Shown piece after piece: positions 18,809 through 30,331 of a stretch of 64,000 bases of DNA. Both the position numbers and the translations under genes were made by a program. Every line of letters starts with the position of its first letter. Within the stretch, counting starts at the first letter, position 1. The notes below the pieces were generated by a model, which did no database searches, had not been told where the DNA came from, and saw nothing but the letters and a program-made list of their open reading frames with translations. This DNA is from Epithemia pelagica (lineage: Eukaryota; Bacillariophyta; Bacillariophyceae; Surirellales; Surirellaceae): NCBI GenBank assembly GCA_946965045.2, contig OX337235.1, positions 2,340,928-2,404,927 of the forward strand, written 5' to 3'.

Positions 18809-21029
18809 TTACACTTGCTCATTGGCTAGAGTACACAGCGCTTCCTCATAAAGGGAGGGTAGGTGTTTGCTCAGGTCCAACATGGAAGGACGCGCTTGGA
18901 AATGAGAATAATGCTGCGGTTGCACATCTCTTACCGTCCATTGCTCTCGATGTCGTCTTGCGGAGGGCTGCTGCTTCAGCAAAAGCAAGCGTCCAGGCGG
19001 GTACATTTTCTCCCCTGTGAAGTTGGCGTGAAGATATCGCATGGTGTGAAGCAACCACCACGAATTTTCTTTTTGCTGTTTTCGACGACGAAACACCGTC
19101 GCATGAAGTAGACGTTCTCTCAGACCTTTGTCTGCACAAAGTCGATCCAAGGCGCTCGTCAACTCGGCAATGTGACCGAGGCTCATGAATCCAAAAGGAT
19201 CGCCTTCAATGGCCACAGATACAATATGATTTGATGTCTCAGGTCCGATGAGAGCCGTTGCATCGAGCGGCGCAATACAAGGAGGACCATACACAAACAC
19301 CGAAACCGGAAATGTTTCCAACCACAACGTGCCTAGTAGAGCAGCCACGCCACCACCCATGGAATGTCCTACAATTACCAACGAGTAATCTGGATTTTCA
19401 TTCAATTCGCGTGCAACAATCTCCTGCGTTGATTTCAACAGCCCCTGAGCTGCTTCCAGCATTCCGTGGTGAGCGGAGTTGATCTCATCATTTTCAGAGG
19501 GCCATTTGAACGATTGTGATTCCGGAAAATATCTGGAACCAGAGAAGAACCAGTTCCAAAGCCTTTGCGAAAACGACGACGAAAGATCTCCCAAAGGCGC
19601 TTTATTTGTTTCATTGGACTGTTGTGATAGAGAAAATGTCTGTGGTGTGCAACAGAGATCAGTCAAGACATCCTGCGTCACAAAAGGATTGCAACTTAAG
19701 TATGGACGACCTTTGGTTTATAGATCATTTCAAGAAAGCTCACAAACTACTTACCTGAAATGACCATGTTCCTCTTATCGAAAAGACGAGAGCCTTGCGC
19801 ACAGGGTCGCGTGCAATGACATAACCAGGCCGATGAGTATCTGAACTCCACTCAGACGCAACAATTTCGGATTCTTTTCTTCCTGTTTTTCGCAGAAAAA
19901 ATGAGGTATCACTAATTGCGACATCTCTCAATCTACCACCCGTCATCATGGGTGGCCGGGCTTCAGTTTCATTGAAGGGTCTGGGTGATCGGGTTCTACG
20001 AGGGAAACGAAATTTTGTAATTTTCCCCAAGAACGTTGTACCCTTCATTGCAAAGCCGAGCTTCCACCCATATGCAGCGGATGCGTAAGCAGCGTAATGT
20101 GCCAGTTCATCCATCAATTTGGAGTTTTGAATCTCATCTAGGTTTTCGACATGACCATGGGAAGGTTTAGCAATGTCATAGTATTGGTTGGCGAGCCCTT
20201 CCTCCTCAAATATTTTCTGCAATCCACTGTATGCAAGGATAGAAAGGAATACCTGAGTTTGAGGGTACATACCAAAGACGTCCACCATTCCATGATCTTC
20301 GAAGCTTCGAATGATTTCTGTGATCGTAAGAATTGCCGATCTACTCCTCCCGCTAATCATCCGGGAAGCGGCCTATCGGACAGGAAAGGCAGAGGCACAA
20401 GGCGCCAATGAGCAAAGTAAAAGCAGGAATCCAAGAGAAACGAGAAACAGACTCACGCGATCGAACCATTTCGGCCCCAGTTTCTCCAACAGAAAATCAC
20501 CCGCACCCATACTCTTTAATACCAATCCTGAAGCGAGAGCAGGATCGAGGTCGAAATGATATTTTTCCTGTATATCATCGATATTATGCCGTACAACTAC
20601 GCGAGTTGATTGTCCAAATACAGGAGTTTCTAGCTCCCCTCCGTTTCTTAAATGTAAACTTGTGACACGAGCAGGAGTGTGAGATGCTACTTTTTGAGCT
20701 ATTGGCTCACATGCGTGGTTGACACTTTCACTGTTTGCGGAGAAACAGTAGTTCTGGTCATGAATCAAACCAGAATCGTCAGTCATAAGCGCACCCTCAT
20801 TTTCCCCCGTGTCCATGGAGGATTGTCCCTCATCATTGAAAGATATTGAAACTGACGATATCAGACGCAGCACGTCGCAGCGCTTCTGCTTCCACCAGTG
20901 TGGTGATGCTTCAACGACATGAGATAAGGTTGGGAAAAGAACTACGCTCAGAAACACCGAGATGATGACCAGAAATCGGGTCGACAAACGCCTGGGTCGA
21001 TAGAAGTACATATTTGCAACATCTCTCAA
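18809..21029 (-). CDS. Class 3 (fungal-type) lipase, three exons, membrane-anchored
   Basis: Hand-resolved exons are 21029-20457, 20372-19755 and 19672-18809, with introns of 84 bp (GTGAGT..TAG) and 82 bp (GTAAGT..CAG). All joins are phase 0 and the product is 684 aa. Near the N-terminus a hydrophobic segment (FLVIISVFLSVVLFPTL) is a signal peptide or anchor. The lipase core has ALVFSIRGTWSFQ followed by DVLTDLCC, the typical (F)RGT..  D..tD pattern, and the nucleophile elbow IVGHSMGGGVAALLG at about residue 500. VAIEGDPFGF probably carries the catalytic Asp; the His is likely near the C-terminus (HYSHFQ). Such enzymes hydrolyse diacylglycerol or galactolipids; the arrangement resembles sn1-specific diacylglycerol lipases. 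Specificity is not decidable. Confidence 0.85.
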
Positions 21030-21295
21030 GATGAAGATCGTTCATTGAAGGTCTATCAAGTGAAGGTTTCAACTTGAATGTGATTCGACAATAATTTTGA
21101 CCTCGGCCCATTTTTTCGAATGTGGACTGTTCCGCGACCAGAGGGTGCGTGCGGCGAGCGAGACGGATATACACATAGCACAGGTAGCAATAGGACCGCA
21201 TTAGATGGGTGCCTTTCGGCGAACAATTTCCAAAGGGTTTCACACTATGGTGCTTCGAAGTAAGAAAACAACATGGCCCATATGAGCAGTTAACG

Positions 21296-22933
21296 TTAAG
21301 CTTCGCCCATCGTCTTTGGCTCCAGAGTTGGTCTTCGATCTATGGTGTAGAAAGCACGCCACGTAGCTAGACAGGCCGTCAAGAATCGACCCGCAAACAG
21401 TGTGACAATGCCAACCGACCAAATTCCGTGGATGGATGTTTGTCGGGATATTTGCCAGACAGCAGCAACGGTTGTAAGCATGGTTCCACCGGCTAATATT
21501 CGAAATTGGTTTCCTCCCACGGCCAATGATTCCATGACCAATGTGAGACTCACAAGGATTTGTTGCACTGCCAAGTGAGGCATGAGCTTGTGAATATACC
21601 CCCGAACCACCGGGTCATTCGTAAATATCCGTGGAACGGCCAAATGCAGCCCATCCAAGATGAACATGGATACCAGTCCTTGAATGACAGCAAATTTGGT
21701 CATGTAACTAATAAGGGAGGAAGCTTCTCTCTTATCTCGTCTCGCGTACGATTGGCTCATAAGCACCTGAGCGGATACAGCCGGTCCGTCAAGTATCAAG
21801 GCGAAAACAAGCCAAACGGTAAGGCCTACTTGATGAGCGGCAACAAACGCTGGGCCTAGCCGTGTCGCACGTCGCGAAGCAATGGTCCACCCGAGTAAAA
21901 GCGAGCCTTGTTTCGTTAGCATTGCCCCGTTTGCTGCCAAAATGGTACGGATAACCTCAGCTGTAGGACGTTTCTCTGAACTTTGGTCTGCCGTGGGAGG
22001 AGATGACGCAATTGGTTGGATAGGGGCTTTCTTTTGCTGCGGCAGCATCTTCCGTCTGAGCAGCGAGGAAAGGTAAAAGAACGCAGCACCAAATTGTGCA
22101 ATCGCAGTGGCCGCAGCGGCCCCTGCCACGCCCCAGCCAATTGGTTTAAACATCAAAACAGGGTCAAGCACAAGATTGATCAATGCTGCAATTAGGCTCG
22201 CAAGAAGAGGAATTGTTGTGTTACCATAACCTCGAAAAACACCTTCAGCAACAACGATAAAAAGTACCGCCGGAGCTGAAAATGCTCGTGTGAAGAGATA
22301 GCTAGCGGCTGCAGGATATTGCGGAGAAAACTGACGACTGACTCCCATAACGTTCAGACCAAAGTTTCCAAATCCAAGTAGAACTCCCAGTAGAAGGATT
22401 CCAATCCCAATGCCCAATCCGAGACTGATGGATGTCACGGATCGCACATCATCTTTTGACTGCTGGAGACTCGTACCCACAAGTGATGTGGTTGCTGCTG
22501 TTGTTGCCCTGAAAGAATTAAAAGCCAGGTGGAATATCCCAGTACATGATCCTAGTGCGGCAAGTTCCAAAGATCCCAGACGACCGACATACGCTGTGTC
22601 CATCAGTGATAGGAGAGGATCTGCCAACATCCCAATCACCGCAGGTATGGCAATTGAAAGGGTTGGTTTGGTCCAATTATAGGTTCTCTTAGATGGCAAG
22701 CTTTCGGAAGAAGATAAGCTCAGTCTTCTGGATGGTTTTCTTTGTACATCTTTCGAAGGAAGTATCTTGTTGCCGGTCAGAAGATGAGGAGAATGGCGCC
22801 GCGATGAAACGAAAAGAACTCTGTCATCATGACGAACATTTAGATCGGTTCGACAAAAGGCAGCGTCTGATCCGCCCCAAATGAGAACCAACAAGATGAA
22901 TGCCACTATCCATTTCAACCAATGATTCCTCAT
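21296..22933 (-). CDS. MATE/DinF-family transporter, predicted plastid-targeted
   Basis: The 545-aa protein has about 12 hydrophobic segments. TLSIAIPAVIGMLADPLLSL followed by DTAYVGRLGSLELAALG is the MATE N-terminal signature (P..  D....G..G...LA..g). It resembles the DinF/EDS5 branch, which exports aromatic compounds or other organic ions using H+ or Na+. The N-terminus has a signal peptide (WIVAFILLVLIWGGSDAAF) ending in AAF, then a basic Ser-rich stretch, which fits the plastid presequence of diatoms; the plant EDS5 homologue is also a plastid-envelope protein. The gene lies 266 bp downstream of the lipase start on the same strand. Substrate unknown. Confidence 0.85.
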   Translation of the reverse strand: MRNHWLKWIVAFILLVLIWGGSDAAFCRTDLNVRHDDRVLFVSSRRHSPHLLTGNKILPSKDVQRKPSRRLSLSSSESLPSKRTYNWTKPTLSIAIPAVIGMLADPLLSLMDTAYVGRLGSLELAALGSCTGIFHLAFNSFRATTAATTSLVGTSLQQSKDDVRSVTSISLGLGIGIGILLLGVLLGFGNFGLNVMGVSRQFSPQYPAAASYLFTRAFSAPAVLFIVVAEGVFRGYGNTTIPLLASLIAALINLVLDPVLMFKPIGWGVAGAAAATAIAQFGAAFFYLSSLLRRKMLPQQKKAPIQPIASSPPTADQSSEKRPTAEVIRTILAANGAMLTKQGSLLLGWTIASRRATRLGPAFVAAHQVGLTVWLVFALILDGPAVSAQVLMSQSYARRDKREASSLISYMTKFAVIQGLVSMFILDGLHLAVPRIFTNDPVVRGYIHKLMPHLAVQQILVSLTLVMESLAVGGNQFRILAGGTMLTTVAAVWQISRQTSIHGIWSVGIVTLFAGRFLTACLATWRAFYTIDRRPTLEPKTMGEA

Positions 22934-23472
22934 TATGCCTCAAGCCGGTGAATATTGGCCTCGATGGGTGGTAGGTGTCGATCTCGTGAATTGGTGAGAT
23001 GCGAAACGTGGATCTGTGCGCCAATGTCGAAGTTCTTTTCCGCGACTAAGATATGGCGCCATTTCCAATGGGTCCCATGCGCGACCCTTTCGCGATATCG
23101 ATGCAAAAATCCTTTCCCCAAGCTAGTTAGGGACGCTAGCTCTATACGCTAAATTCGATACAACCTAGGAGTGCAAGGAGTACTCTCCTATATACTCCTA
23201 TACTCCTACAAGGATGAGGCAGACTAAGAGAATTGAAAGCTTCATGGAAGCAACGCAACTGTCAGAATGGACATACCAAGGTTTCTCTCGTGCCTCTATC
23301 TGTCTTGTCCAGAGCAACGAACAGAAGCTAGATTTTCGTGTCAAGGACGACACCATCCCCCGAGCATCTCATCCATAAGCGCCTGATTTGCAAAGATCTC
23401 AACCGAGGTGCTTCTGCAACAACAACAGTATAGACCTCAATAGTTGAAGGATACCAGAATGAGCTTGTTTCT
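22934..23472. other. Intergenic region with AGGAGTA/TACTCCT cluster
   Basis: 539 bp between two minus-strand genes. A cluster at about 23165-23210 contains CTAGGAGTG, AGGAGTACT and three copies of the type CTCCTATA/TACTCCTA, the densest example of a motif scattered through the window. No gene seen. Confidence 0.45.
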
Positions 23473-25218
23473 TTAGAGCTTTGCAAGAACATAGTTGAGA
23501 TGTCGAATTTCGCCAGATTGAATGGCTCGTTCATTCCAAAAGGGGATATAAAGAATCCGGTGCAGTCCGGACGTTGCTCCTGCATCCAGGAAGGAGGCTC
23601 GAGCCCAAATGGTGCTGTTTGGAGGGACACATTCTGATTCTGCTAAATCCACTACCCAGTCGCAGTCTTCCATGTTGACATACCGTTCGGTTTGCTCCAG
23701 GTTTCGGTCATTAAAGGGCTGCAAGACATGACGACTTTCAGGTTTTGAGCCGAATTCACTAAACGCTTGTGGAAGTTGGCCAGTGAAACTTGACCTAAGA
23801 AACCCCAAATGGGTATTCTTTGGTAGGAAGAAGGAAGACGGAAATCGATACCACTCCCCACAAGTACACACCATTTGCATAGCCGGTGCAGGTGAGGAGT
23901 CCATTGTAGCCATGGTAGTTGTTGCCCTCGCAAGATTGGTATAGATAGCTATCGGTGCCATGTAGTACTGGCTCAGTGCTATCGTTCGTGACAATGAGAA
24001 TGTACAAGCAATCATTGCAACAAATGCATGAATACCAGTTCGGATCTTGCCTTTTCCTTGCCGTGAAACCTTGGCGAGCACCAAGTCCATCAAGCCAATA
24101 CTTGCATCGACACACCACGCAGCTGCAAAGCAGAGAATTGGATACATCGGAAACAAGAAACGTTCTTCCTTGTGCGGTCTCGGAACAGTAATCGACAGCC
24201 ATAATAAGAGTGGCGCCAGCATGACACTCACTAGCGTCCAGTCGCCTCGTCCTACTGCCATCAACAAGGGCATGCCAAGAACACCCAAAGGAACGACCAC
24301 ATTAAAATTGAGCACCAAATTCTTGACATAATAGCTCACCGGCTCGACACCATACAACTCATCTCCTCCACCTGCAGCATTATACTCAAAGATATTCAGA
24401 GTAGCCGAAGTCCATCGTCCATAATGTTGAGCATCAATCCACATTACGGCATACTGCATCACGACCGTAACCAACGCAGTCCACATGAGCAACTTAGTAG
24501 CTGACAAAAGGGAACTCTCCCCTTGGAACAGAATCGACAAGCCCATTGGTACCAGCAGGACTACCCCAAACGGCCAACCAATGGCTAAAGTGGACGTGAC
24601 AGCAAGGAAACAAAAACAATAATTCCACCGATGAAGAAAGAGGGAACAACACACTAGCCATACCATAATCCATGTCGAACTAGGTAAGTAGGCAGCTGCA
24701 GCATGATTCATTCCGGTACCGAACAACATGAGCACACCTGTCCAGAAAGCCACTCGAACAGATATCTTATGTGACAACGAAAACAACCAGATAAGCTCAC
24801 AGCAGGCCATAGATGCACCAAGGAAACTTCTGAGTAAGAAAAACTGCTCAGTTTTGTCATCAAGGGTGGGTGATTGCAACGATGTGGTTGCAAGATCACG
24901 GGAAGATAGCAAAAACCACTTGGGCAGAAGAAGTGACGACACGGAAAAGTGAATCAAAACATTCTCTGCCACCCATTTCATTGGGTAAATGTATGCATAT
25001 GTCCGCAAGGCATATTCATTGGCGTATTCCCATGTTTGCTGACCTCCTCCGTGTAGGATATGATGCAACGGTTCCCAGTAGTTGTAGACTTCGTCACAGT
25101 CCATTATTGGCATTCGATTGGCCCAAACTACGCGCCAGAGGATATAGATAGGCGGGACAAGAGCTACCACAAGCAAGGAAGGAACCTGTTTCGGGGATTC
25201 ATGTTCTTGATTCTTCAT
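23473..25218 (-). CDS. ALG9: ALG9-type alpha-1,2-mannosyltransferase (GT22)
   Basis: The 581-aa multi-pass protein has the GT22 loop CDEVYNYWEPLHHIL followed by GGGQQTWEYANEYALRTYAY, which closely follows ALG9 (..FNYWEP.HYL...G.QTWEYSP.YA.RSY.Y). The acidic DE pair belongs to the first luminal loop where catalysis occurs. PHKEERFLFPMYPIL is also ALG9-like. ALG9 adds mannose from dolichol-phosphate-mannose to the lipid-linked N-glycan precursor in the ER lumen. The length fits the family. PIG-B/GPI mannosyltransferases are relatives but lack the QTWEY stretch. A retroelement remnant begins about 95 bp upstream of the start, so the native promoter may be very short or was altered. Confidence 0.9.
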   Translation of the reverse strand: MKNQEHESPKQVPSLLVVALVPPIYILWRVVWANRMPIMDCDEVYNYWEPLHHILHGGGQQTWEYANEYALRTYAYIYPMKWVAENVLIHFSVSSLLLPKWFLLSSRDLATTSLQSPTLDDKTEQFFLLRSFLGASMACCELIWLFSLSHKISVRVAFWTGVLMLFGTGMNHAAAAYLPSSTWIMVWLVCCSLFLHRWNYCFCFLAVTSTLAIGWPFGVVLLVPMGLSILFQGESSLLSATKLLMWTALVTVVMQYAVMWIDAQHYGRWTSATLNIFEYNAAGGGDELYGVEPVSYYVKNLVLNFNVVVPLGVLGMPLLMAVGRGDWTLVSVMLAPLLLWLSITVPRPHKEERFLFPMYPILCFAAAWCVDASIGLMDLVLAKVSRQGKGKIRTGIHAFVAMIACTFSLSRTIALSQYYMAPIAIYTNLARATTTMATMDSSPAPAMQMVCTCGEWYRFPSSFFLPKNTHLGFLRSSFTGQLPQAFSEFGSKPESRHVLQPFNDRNLEQTERYVNMEDCDWVVDLAESECVPPNSTIWARASFLDAGATSGLHRILYIPFWNERAIQSGEIRHLNYVLAKL

Positions 25219-25317
25219 TATTTATTCCATTTGTCTGACTCTTTTCCCTCTGCGATCAGAGATATTTGGATCTTTCTGAGAGTGTTTTGGTCGCGTTTGT
25301 CAGCTCAGTAGCTAGAT

Positions 25318-28300
25318 ATGCTTATCGAATGGCAAGTCGATCTTATCAACGTGGCAATTACGAATCGACATTCTTATGAACGATGGCAGCATGTGGTCAA
25401 CGTTATGATTCTAAAAGAACCTGACAACTACAAGATTAACAGGTTACGAGTCATTCATTTATATGAACAAGACTACAACCTCATCCTTGCAATCAAATGG
25501 CGTGACCTTATTCGTCAGAGCACCAATAAACAACTGCTTCACCCAACCCAATTTGGAGGTGTCCCTGGTCGAGACGCTGTAATACCGACGTTGATTGAAG
25601 AACTCCAGTATGAGATTTCTCGGGCAAGCAAGAGACCCTTGGTGCATTTAGACTATGACGCCACTGCTTGCTACGATCGGATTACTATGAACCTCGGGAG
25701 CTTGGTATCCCGCAGTTTCGGGCAACATCGTTCCATCGCATTCATCAATGCTCGGACCCTTGAAGAGGCCAAGTATTACCTCAAAACCCAGTTAGGCGTC
25801 TTGGAACGCCACTACAAGCACTGTCTCCTGTATCCAATATACGGCTCTGGACAAGGAGTAGGAAACTCTCCTGCTCTTTGGTGTGTCATCAGTACCATGC
25901 TCTTTGAAACGTACGACGAGTCAGCATACGGCGCCTCGTTCAGCTCACCGGATTGCAAACTAACCACCAAAGTTTTCATGGTCGGTTTCGTTGACGATAC
26001 AAGCGGTAGCGTGAATGACTTTCACCTACCAACTCCAGCCCCATTGGAACACTATATTGATCGAGCTACATCTGACGCCCGGAGGTGGAATTCTATTCTT
26101 GGACTATCAGGAGGTGCTCTGAATAGCCGCAAATGCTCCTACCGTTTCCTACATTACACGTTTACCATGGATGGCCTTGCCACTCCTACTGCTGGAAGCT
26201 TCGGCCCATCAATTACAATTCAATTTACACCATCGGAACAGCCACAAGCTCTGAGACAATTGTCCGCATTTGCTAGTCACAAGACTCTCGGCGTACAAAA
26301 AGCTCCCGCCTCCACAAACAAGAGTCTCTATGAAGCCTTGCAAAAGAAAAATAGAGCACATGCACTGGTCATGGCCCGAAGTCCGTTTACTAAACGCGAC
26401 GCTTGGGCATACTACCACTCAATCTACCTGCCCAGCATTACCTATCCATTTCCCTCCTCCACAATCTCCAACGAGAACTGTGACAAACTACAACGGCTGT
26501 TCAAATCTGCCTTCCTCCCCAAATATGGCTACAACCGTAACATGTCAAACGCCGTAGTGTATGGTCCTACGGAATATGGTGGCTTGGGACTACGAACTCT
26601 ATCTACCGAACGAAGCATTTCCCAGATTTATACTTTTCTTGCTTGCCTTCGGTCACCTGGCGTTGCTTCTGATTTGTCTCAGATAACTGTGTCCTGGGGC
26701 CAATACCTTGCCGGTACTAGTTTTCCCATTCTATCGAACCCTCATCCATCCCTTCCCTATTTGGAACCGATGGTGTGGCTGCCTCAAGTACGCGAGTTTC
26801 TTGAAAAATTGATGGTGGAATTGAGCTGTCAAACGACTTAATCCCTCAACTACAACGCACCAATGACAAATTTCTTATGGATAAGGCGATTACAGGGATT
26901 TTTACGGATTTGGAACTACAACTTGTGAACGCTTGCCGTTTGTACCTCGGCGTAACACTCCTGAGCGACATCACAAACCCAAAAGGAGACTTGGTCGAAT
27001 CCTTTGCACTACAGGGACTGGCTCCGTCAACTTCTACTGAGAAAGGGTTACGCCCGTATCCACTCTGGAAACTCCCCTTGGTAAATGGCTCGTGACGGGT
27101 CCCAATACACACCGACTATGGAAAGAATATCTTGTCCCGAGCGAAGCTATGCTGTATCGAACAAACAACAACGGTTACACATTGTGCATGTATGTACATT
27201 CATCCTTCGTACCGACGACACTGACAACACAACAGCTTCCTGCAACTGCAATCCCAGTTCAGACCGTTCCTAACGCCGTCGGGTATACACTTCTGCCTTA
27301 CCAATCTGCACCCGACACAACTACTGCCCCTCGATTACGCACATTCGAGTTGTTCGTGAAAGACTTACCTACATGGGAACGACAACTCCTTCACGGATTT
27401 CGTCTCCTGTGCGACCTGGACTACCTTCTCACTGTCTTGAACACTTCCGAGACACTTTCCCTTGTCGCTTGTAGTGACGGGTCAGCTCCCCAATTCACTG
27501 GCACTTTTGGTTGTATCTGCAGCACCGACGATGGATCCCGTATATTTGGCCTCAATGGCCCCGCACCTGGCTACCGTTCAAATTCTTTCCGAGCCGAAAG
27601 CTACGGCTTCCTTGCTTTGCTCCGTGTGCTTATTCGGTTGTGCGAATATCATGCCTACAATTTACCTCCATCCCTAATAATCTACACCGATTCCGAAAGT
27701 CTTCTGAAGACGATCTCTAAGAGACTGGAATGGACTCTGGACTTTCCTTATAGCACTATGCATCCGGATTGGGATTTACAGCAGAGTATTACCTCTTCTC
27801 TACGGCAATTTACCACCATGCCAGCCGCGGTTCATGTCAAGGGACATCAAGACCGCTACGCTCCGTTTGATACTCTTTCTCTACCAGCCCAACTCAACGT
27901 TGAAGCGGATACGTTAGCAGCTGAATACGTCTATTCAGACGAGGTATCCCACACTCACGCCCCTCTGATCACTGGCTCTATTGCCACTTTGCGAACTCCC
28001 AAAGGTACAATCCACTCCAACTATAGATCTGTTCTCCGGCATCTTGCCCACGATCCTACGATCTGCCATTATCTCTGTAACAAGTTCAAGTGGACTCCTA
28101 CGGTTCTTGATGAGATTGATTGGACATCTCATGGGACTGCCAATCGAGCGTTTTTCTCCCGTCGTCACTTTATATCCAAATTCATCTTCGAATGGCTTCC
28201 CCTCGGAAATCTTAAATCCCGATACGCAGAATACTATGTCGATCATTGCCCGGCTTGCTCTACTCCAATTCTTGAGGATGCAGAGCACTTTCTTCGGTGC

Positions 28301-28904
28301 CCTAGTCGGCGCTCCTGGACCGGACCTATGATGGACGATCTTCGCTCACACTGGGACACTCAATCCGTCGATCCGCAACTTCAGACCCTGTTTTCTGACT
28401 CGCTTCTCCACTGGCTCTCAGATACTCCTCTTCTCCAAATCTTATCCCAACTATCTCCAACCACTCATCACCTCCCAAACCATCATTGGATGGAAACAAA
28501 TGTTTTACGGCCGCCTCAGTCTCTACTGGGTCCGCCTCCAAGATTCTTATCTCCTCTCTCAGGATTTTCACTCACCCAAACTGCGAGAATCTCTCTTTGT
28601 TTCTGGTTCGATCAAGATCCTATGGGCACACTTGCACAAACTTTCGATTAAACGCAATGAAGACACCCATGGTTCCAACCCTGAAACTCAAGAAGTCGCA
28701 GCTTATGCCCAGGCTCAACGCGAAGTAGAGGCGCTGTATGATATACGCCACCTTGTACAACCTTCCGACCACTCTCTTTTCTATTCATCCCTCGAACAAC
28801 ACTTTGCCACCGACACTACTTCCATCTCTCTCCGATCATGGATCAATACATGGCGTCCCGTCATTCATCGCTCTGCACACTACAATATAGGAGTATCTAT
28901 CTAG
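25318..28904 (+). pseudogene. Reverse transcriptase-RNase H polyprotein of the retroelement, broken by three frame changes
   Basis: Segment 1 (25318-26841) holds the RT: INRLRVIHLYEQDYNLIL, TQFGGVPGRDAV, the first catalytic Asp in VHLDYDATACYD, the GSGQGVGNSPALW motif, and FVDDTSG, an FVDD variant of the YXDD box. Segment 2 is open in another frame to about 27095. Segment 3 (27092-28651) holds an RNase H: ACSDGSAPQF, SFRAESYGFL, IYTDSES and LNVEADTLAAE supply the D-E-D-D residues, and CPACSTPILEDAEHFLRC looks like a zinc-binding tail motif. Segment 4 (about 28480-28904) continues in a third frame. Two changes (about 26804-26808 and 27069-27071) each fit loss of one A in an A run; the third (about 28470-28480) fits one extra base. 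RT and RNase H residues are otherwise intact, so decay is recent or the indels are sequencing errors. Confidence 0.75.
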
Positions 28905-29010
28905 CACGCTGCTCAGCGCACTGGTAGTTAGTCCGGGCCCGGCGCGTCGGTCGGCTCACTCCGCGCGGGTGAGTGCGGCAGCGTTAAAATAGACTATAGT
29001 TTTTTTTATC
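28905..29010 (+). other. GC-rich 3' end of the retroelement with stem-loop and A/T-rich tail
   Basis: After the last stop the sequence turns strongly GC-rich. CTCACTC and GGGTGAG around a CGCGC loop (about 28956-28974) can form a stem with one G-U pair. Then comes an AT-rich stretch (GTTAAAATAGACTATAGTTTTTTTT). Structured 3' ends of this kind serve as RT recognition sites in several non-LTR families; that role is inferred here. Confidence 0.45.
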
Positions 29011-29106
29011 TCTACAGAGGGTAGCTACCATATTCCTTGTCCAGTAGGAGGAAAACACTTTGCAATTGCCGACGAAGATGATTTGTCACCGATGAGTAAT
29101 CTATGG

Positions 29107-30331
29107 TCAGTCACTATTACTAGCAGTCGAGACTTTGCTAATGTCACGATGATACGCGGCAGTAGCACCCGTTTTGCGCACAGTATGGTTGTTCCCGTAT
29201 CCAAACAGCTCGTTGGCGTATTTGCAATCATCTACCTTGCCATCGGCGGTCCTAAATTTGGCCTTCACCAAGGCAAAGTATGCGCTCATAGTGAGAAGCG
29301 AGTCGGAACCAGCTTGATGTTCCGCCCCAAGTCGTTGACATTTCAAATCGTCCGCCAATTTCTGCAAGCCACCCGAAAAGTACCCATCCAAGATGCTTGT
29401 CATGTATTTGACATCATAGATTGTTGGGAAGTATATTTTAAGTAATTCGAAGAAACCTTTCTCCTCTTTTGGTAGAACTTGAGTTGTAAGAAGTTTCAAC
29501 AAGTATCCATAATCGTACCCAGAATGGAACGACACCCATTTTACACGATCATCCAACACAAGACCGGATACCATCAGTAGTTCCCCGAACAAGAGAGGGT
29601 CAATTCCTCGCTTTGCATGGTCCTCGAAGGATATCCCTGACTTTTGCAACAGATCTATCGAATCCTGTGCATACATGTCATCTTCCAAACTAAATTTGAA
29701 ATTGAACTGCCAGCAAGGACACCCAGGAGCAAAATTTCCATCTGCATCGGCAAAGGATAAACCAAGCTGTATGATTTTCAACAGATCCACATTGACTTCC
29801 AAGGATTTGTAGTGGTAGTCAGCTGTAAAAGACTCCGACACTGGCTTGGCAACAACACCAGGGAACTCGGTATCCATGGCCACATAACTACATGGTGATG
29901 CCGAAGATACTCCGATCGGTAAGAATATCCCTGTAACGAAAGAACAGCGTATTGCAGAGTGTTGAAGTCACTTACGGATATTTTTCAACAACACTGCGAA
30001 CGACAGCCATCTCCTCTTCTACATTTTCAGCCCAAACGTTGCGGATTTCCAAAGTTTCTCCGTTGTATTGAAATGTGTATTTGGAAACCGCGTTGGAATT
30101 GGAATTTGAATCAGGAGCAGCACTGGTGCCGCGGCTTGGATACGGTGAGGTTGATCGACTCCGAGTCCCTCCTACATTTGGCGAATTGGCAATTCCCATG
30201 GTGTAGGCAGTCCCTCCGTTGGTGCTCCCCCCAGACGTCCAAGAACCTGTTCGGTGATAACTTTGCGGATTGAATGGTGGCGATTCCGCGGCCAAAACCG
30301 ACTTGGGATACCCGGTCCCCGTGGTCGCCAT
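29107..30331 (-). CDS. CAF1/POP2-type deadenylase (CCR4-NOT complex), two exons
   Basis: Exons 30331-29976 and 29887-29107 are joined across an 88-bp GTAAGT..TAG intron, giving 378 aa. Residues 1-95 are a Ser/Thr/Gly-rich, probably disordered extension. The nuclease domain starts IRNVWAENVEEEM; the junction reads PYVAMDTEFPGVV, providing the first D and E of the DEDDh nuclease site. HSGYDYGYLL gives the next Asp, and EHQAGSDSLLT carries the last H and D. CAF1 is the catalytic 3'-5' exonuclease that shortens mRNA poly(A) tails with CCR4-NOT, in the cytoplasm. All catalytic residues are present. Its 3' end faces the retroelement remnant about 100 bp away. Confidence 0.92.

Larger units (their letters stand above)
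25312..29010 (+). mobile_element. 5'-truncated reverse transcriptase/RNase H retroelement remnant
   Basis: A plus-strand block of about 3.7 kb encodes a reverse transcriptase, an RNase H and a Cys-rich tail, followed by a GC-rich, hairpin-forming 3' end. No long terminal repeats, integrase or protease are visible, so it is non-LTR-like. The upstream boundary coincides with an in-frame TAG at 25309 and only about 95 bp separates it from the ALG9 start, so the 5' part (any endonuclease or nucleic-acid-binding ORF) is missing or never existed. Target-site duplications were not found. It sits between ALG9 and CAF1, both otherwise intact. Confidence 0.8.

Noticed and set aside
25312-29010. Programmed frameshifting in the retroelement
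   Set aside because: Three shifts in one element, two of them explained by single-base loss in A runs and with no slippery sequence plus pseudoknot seen, argue for decay or sequence error.
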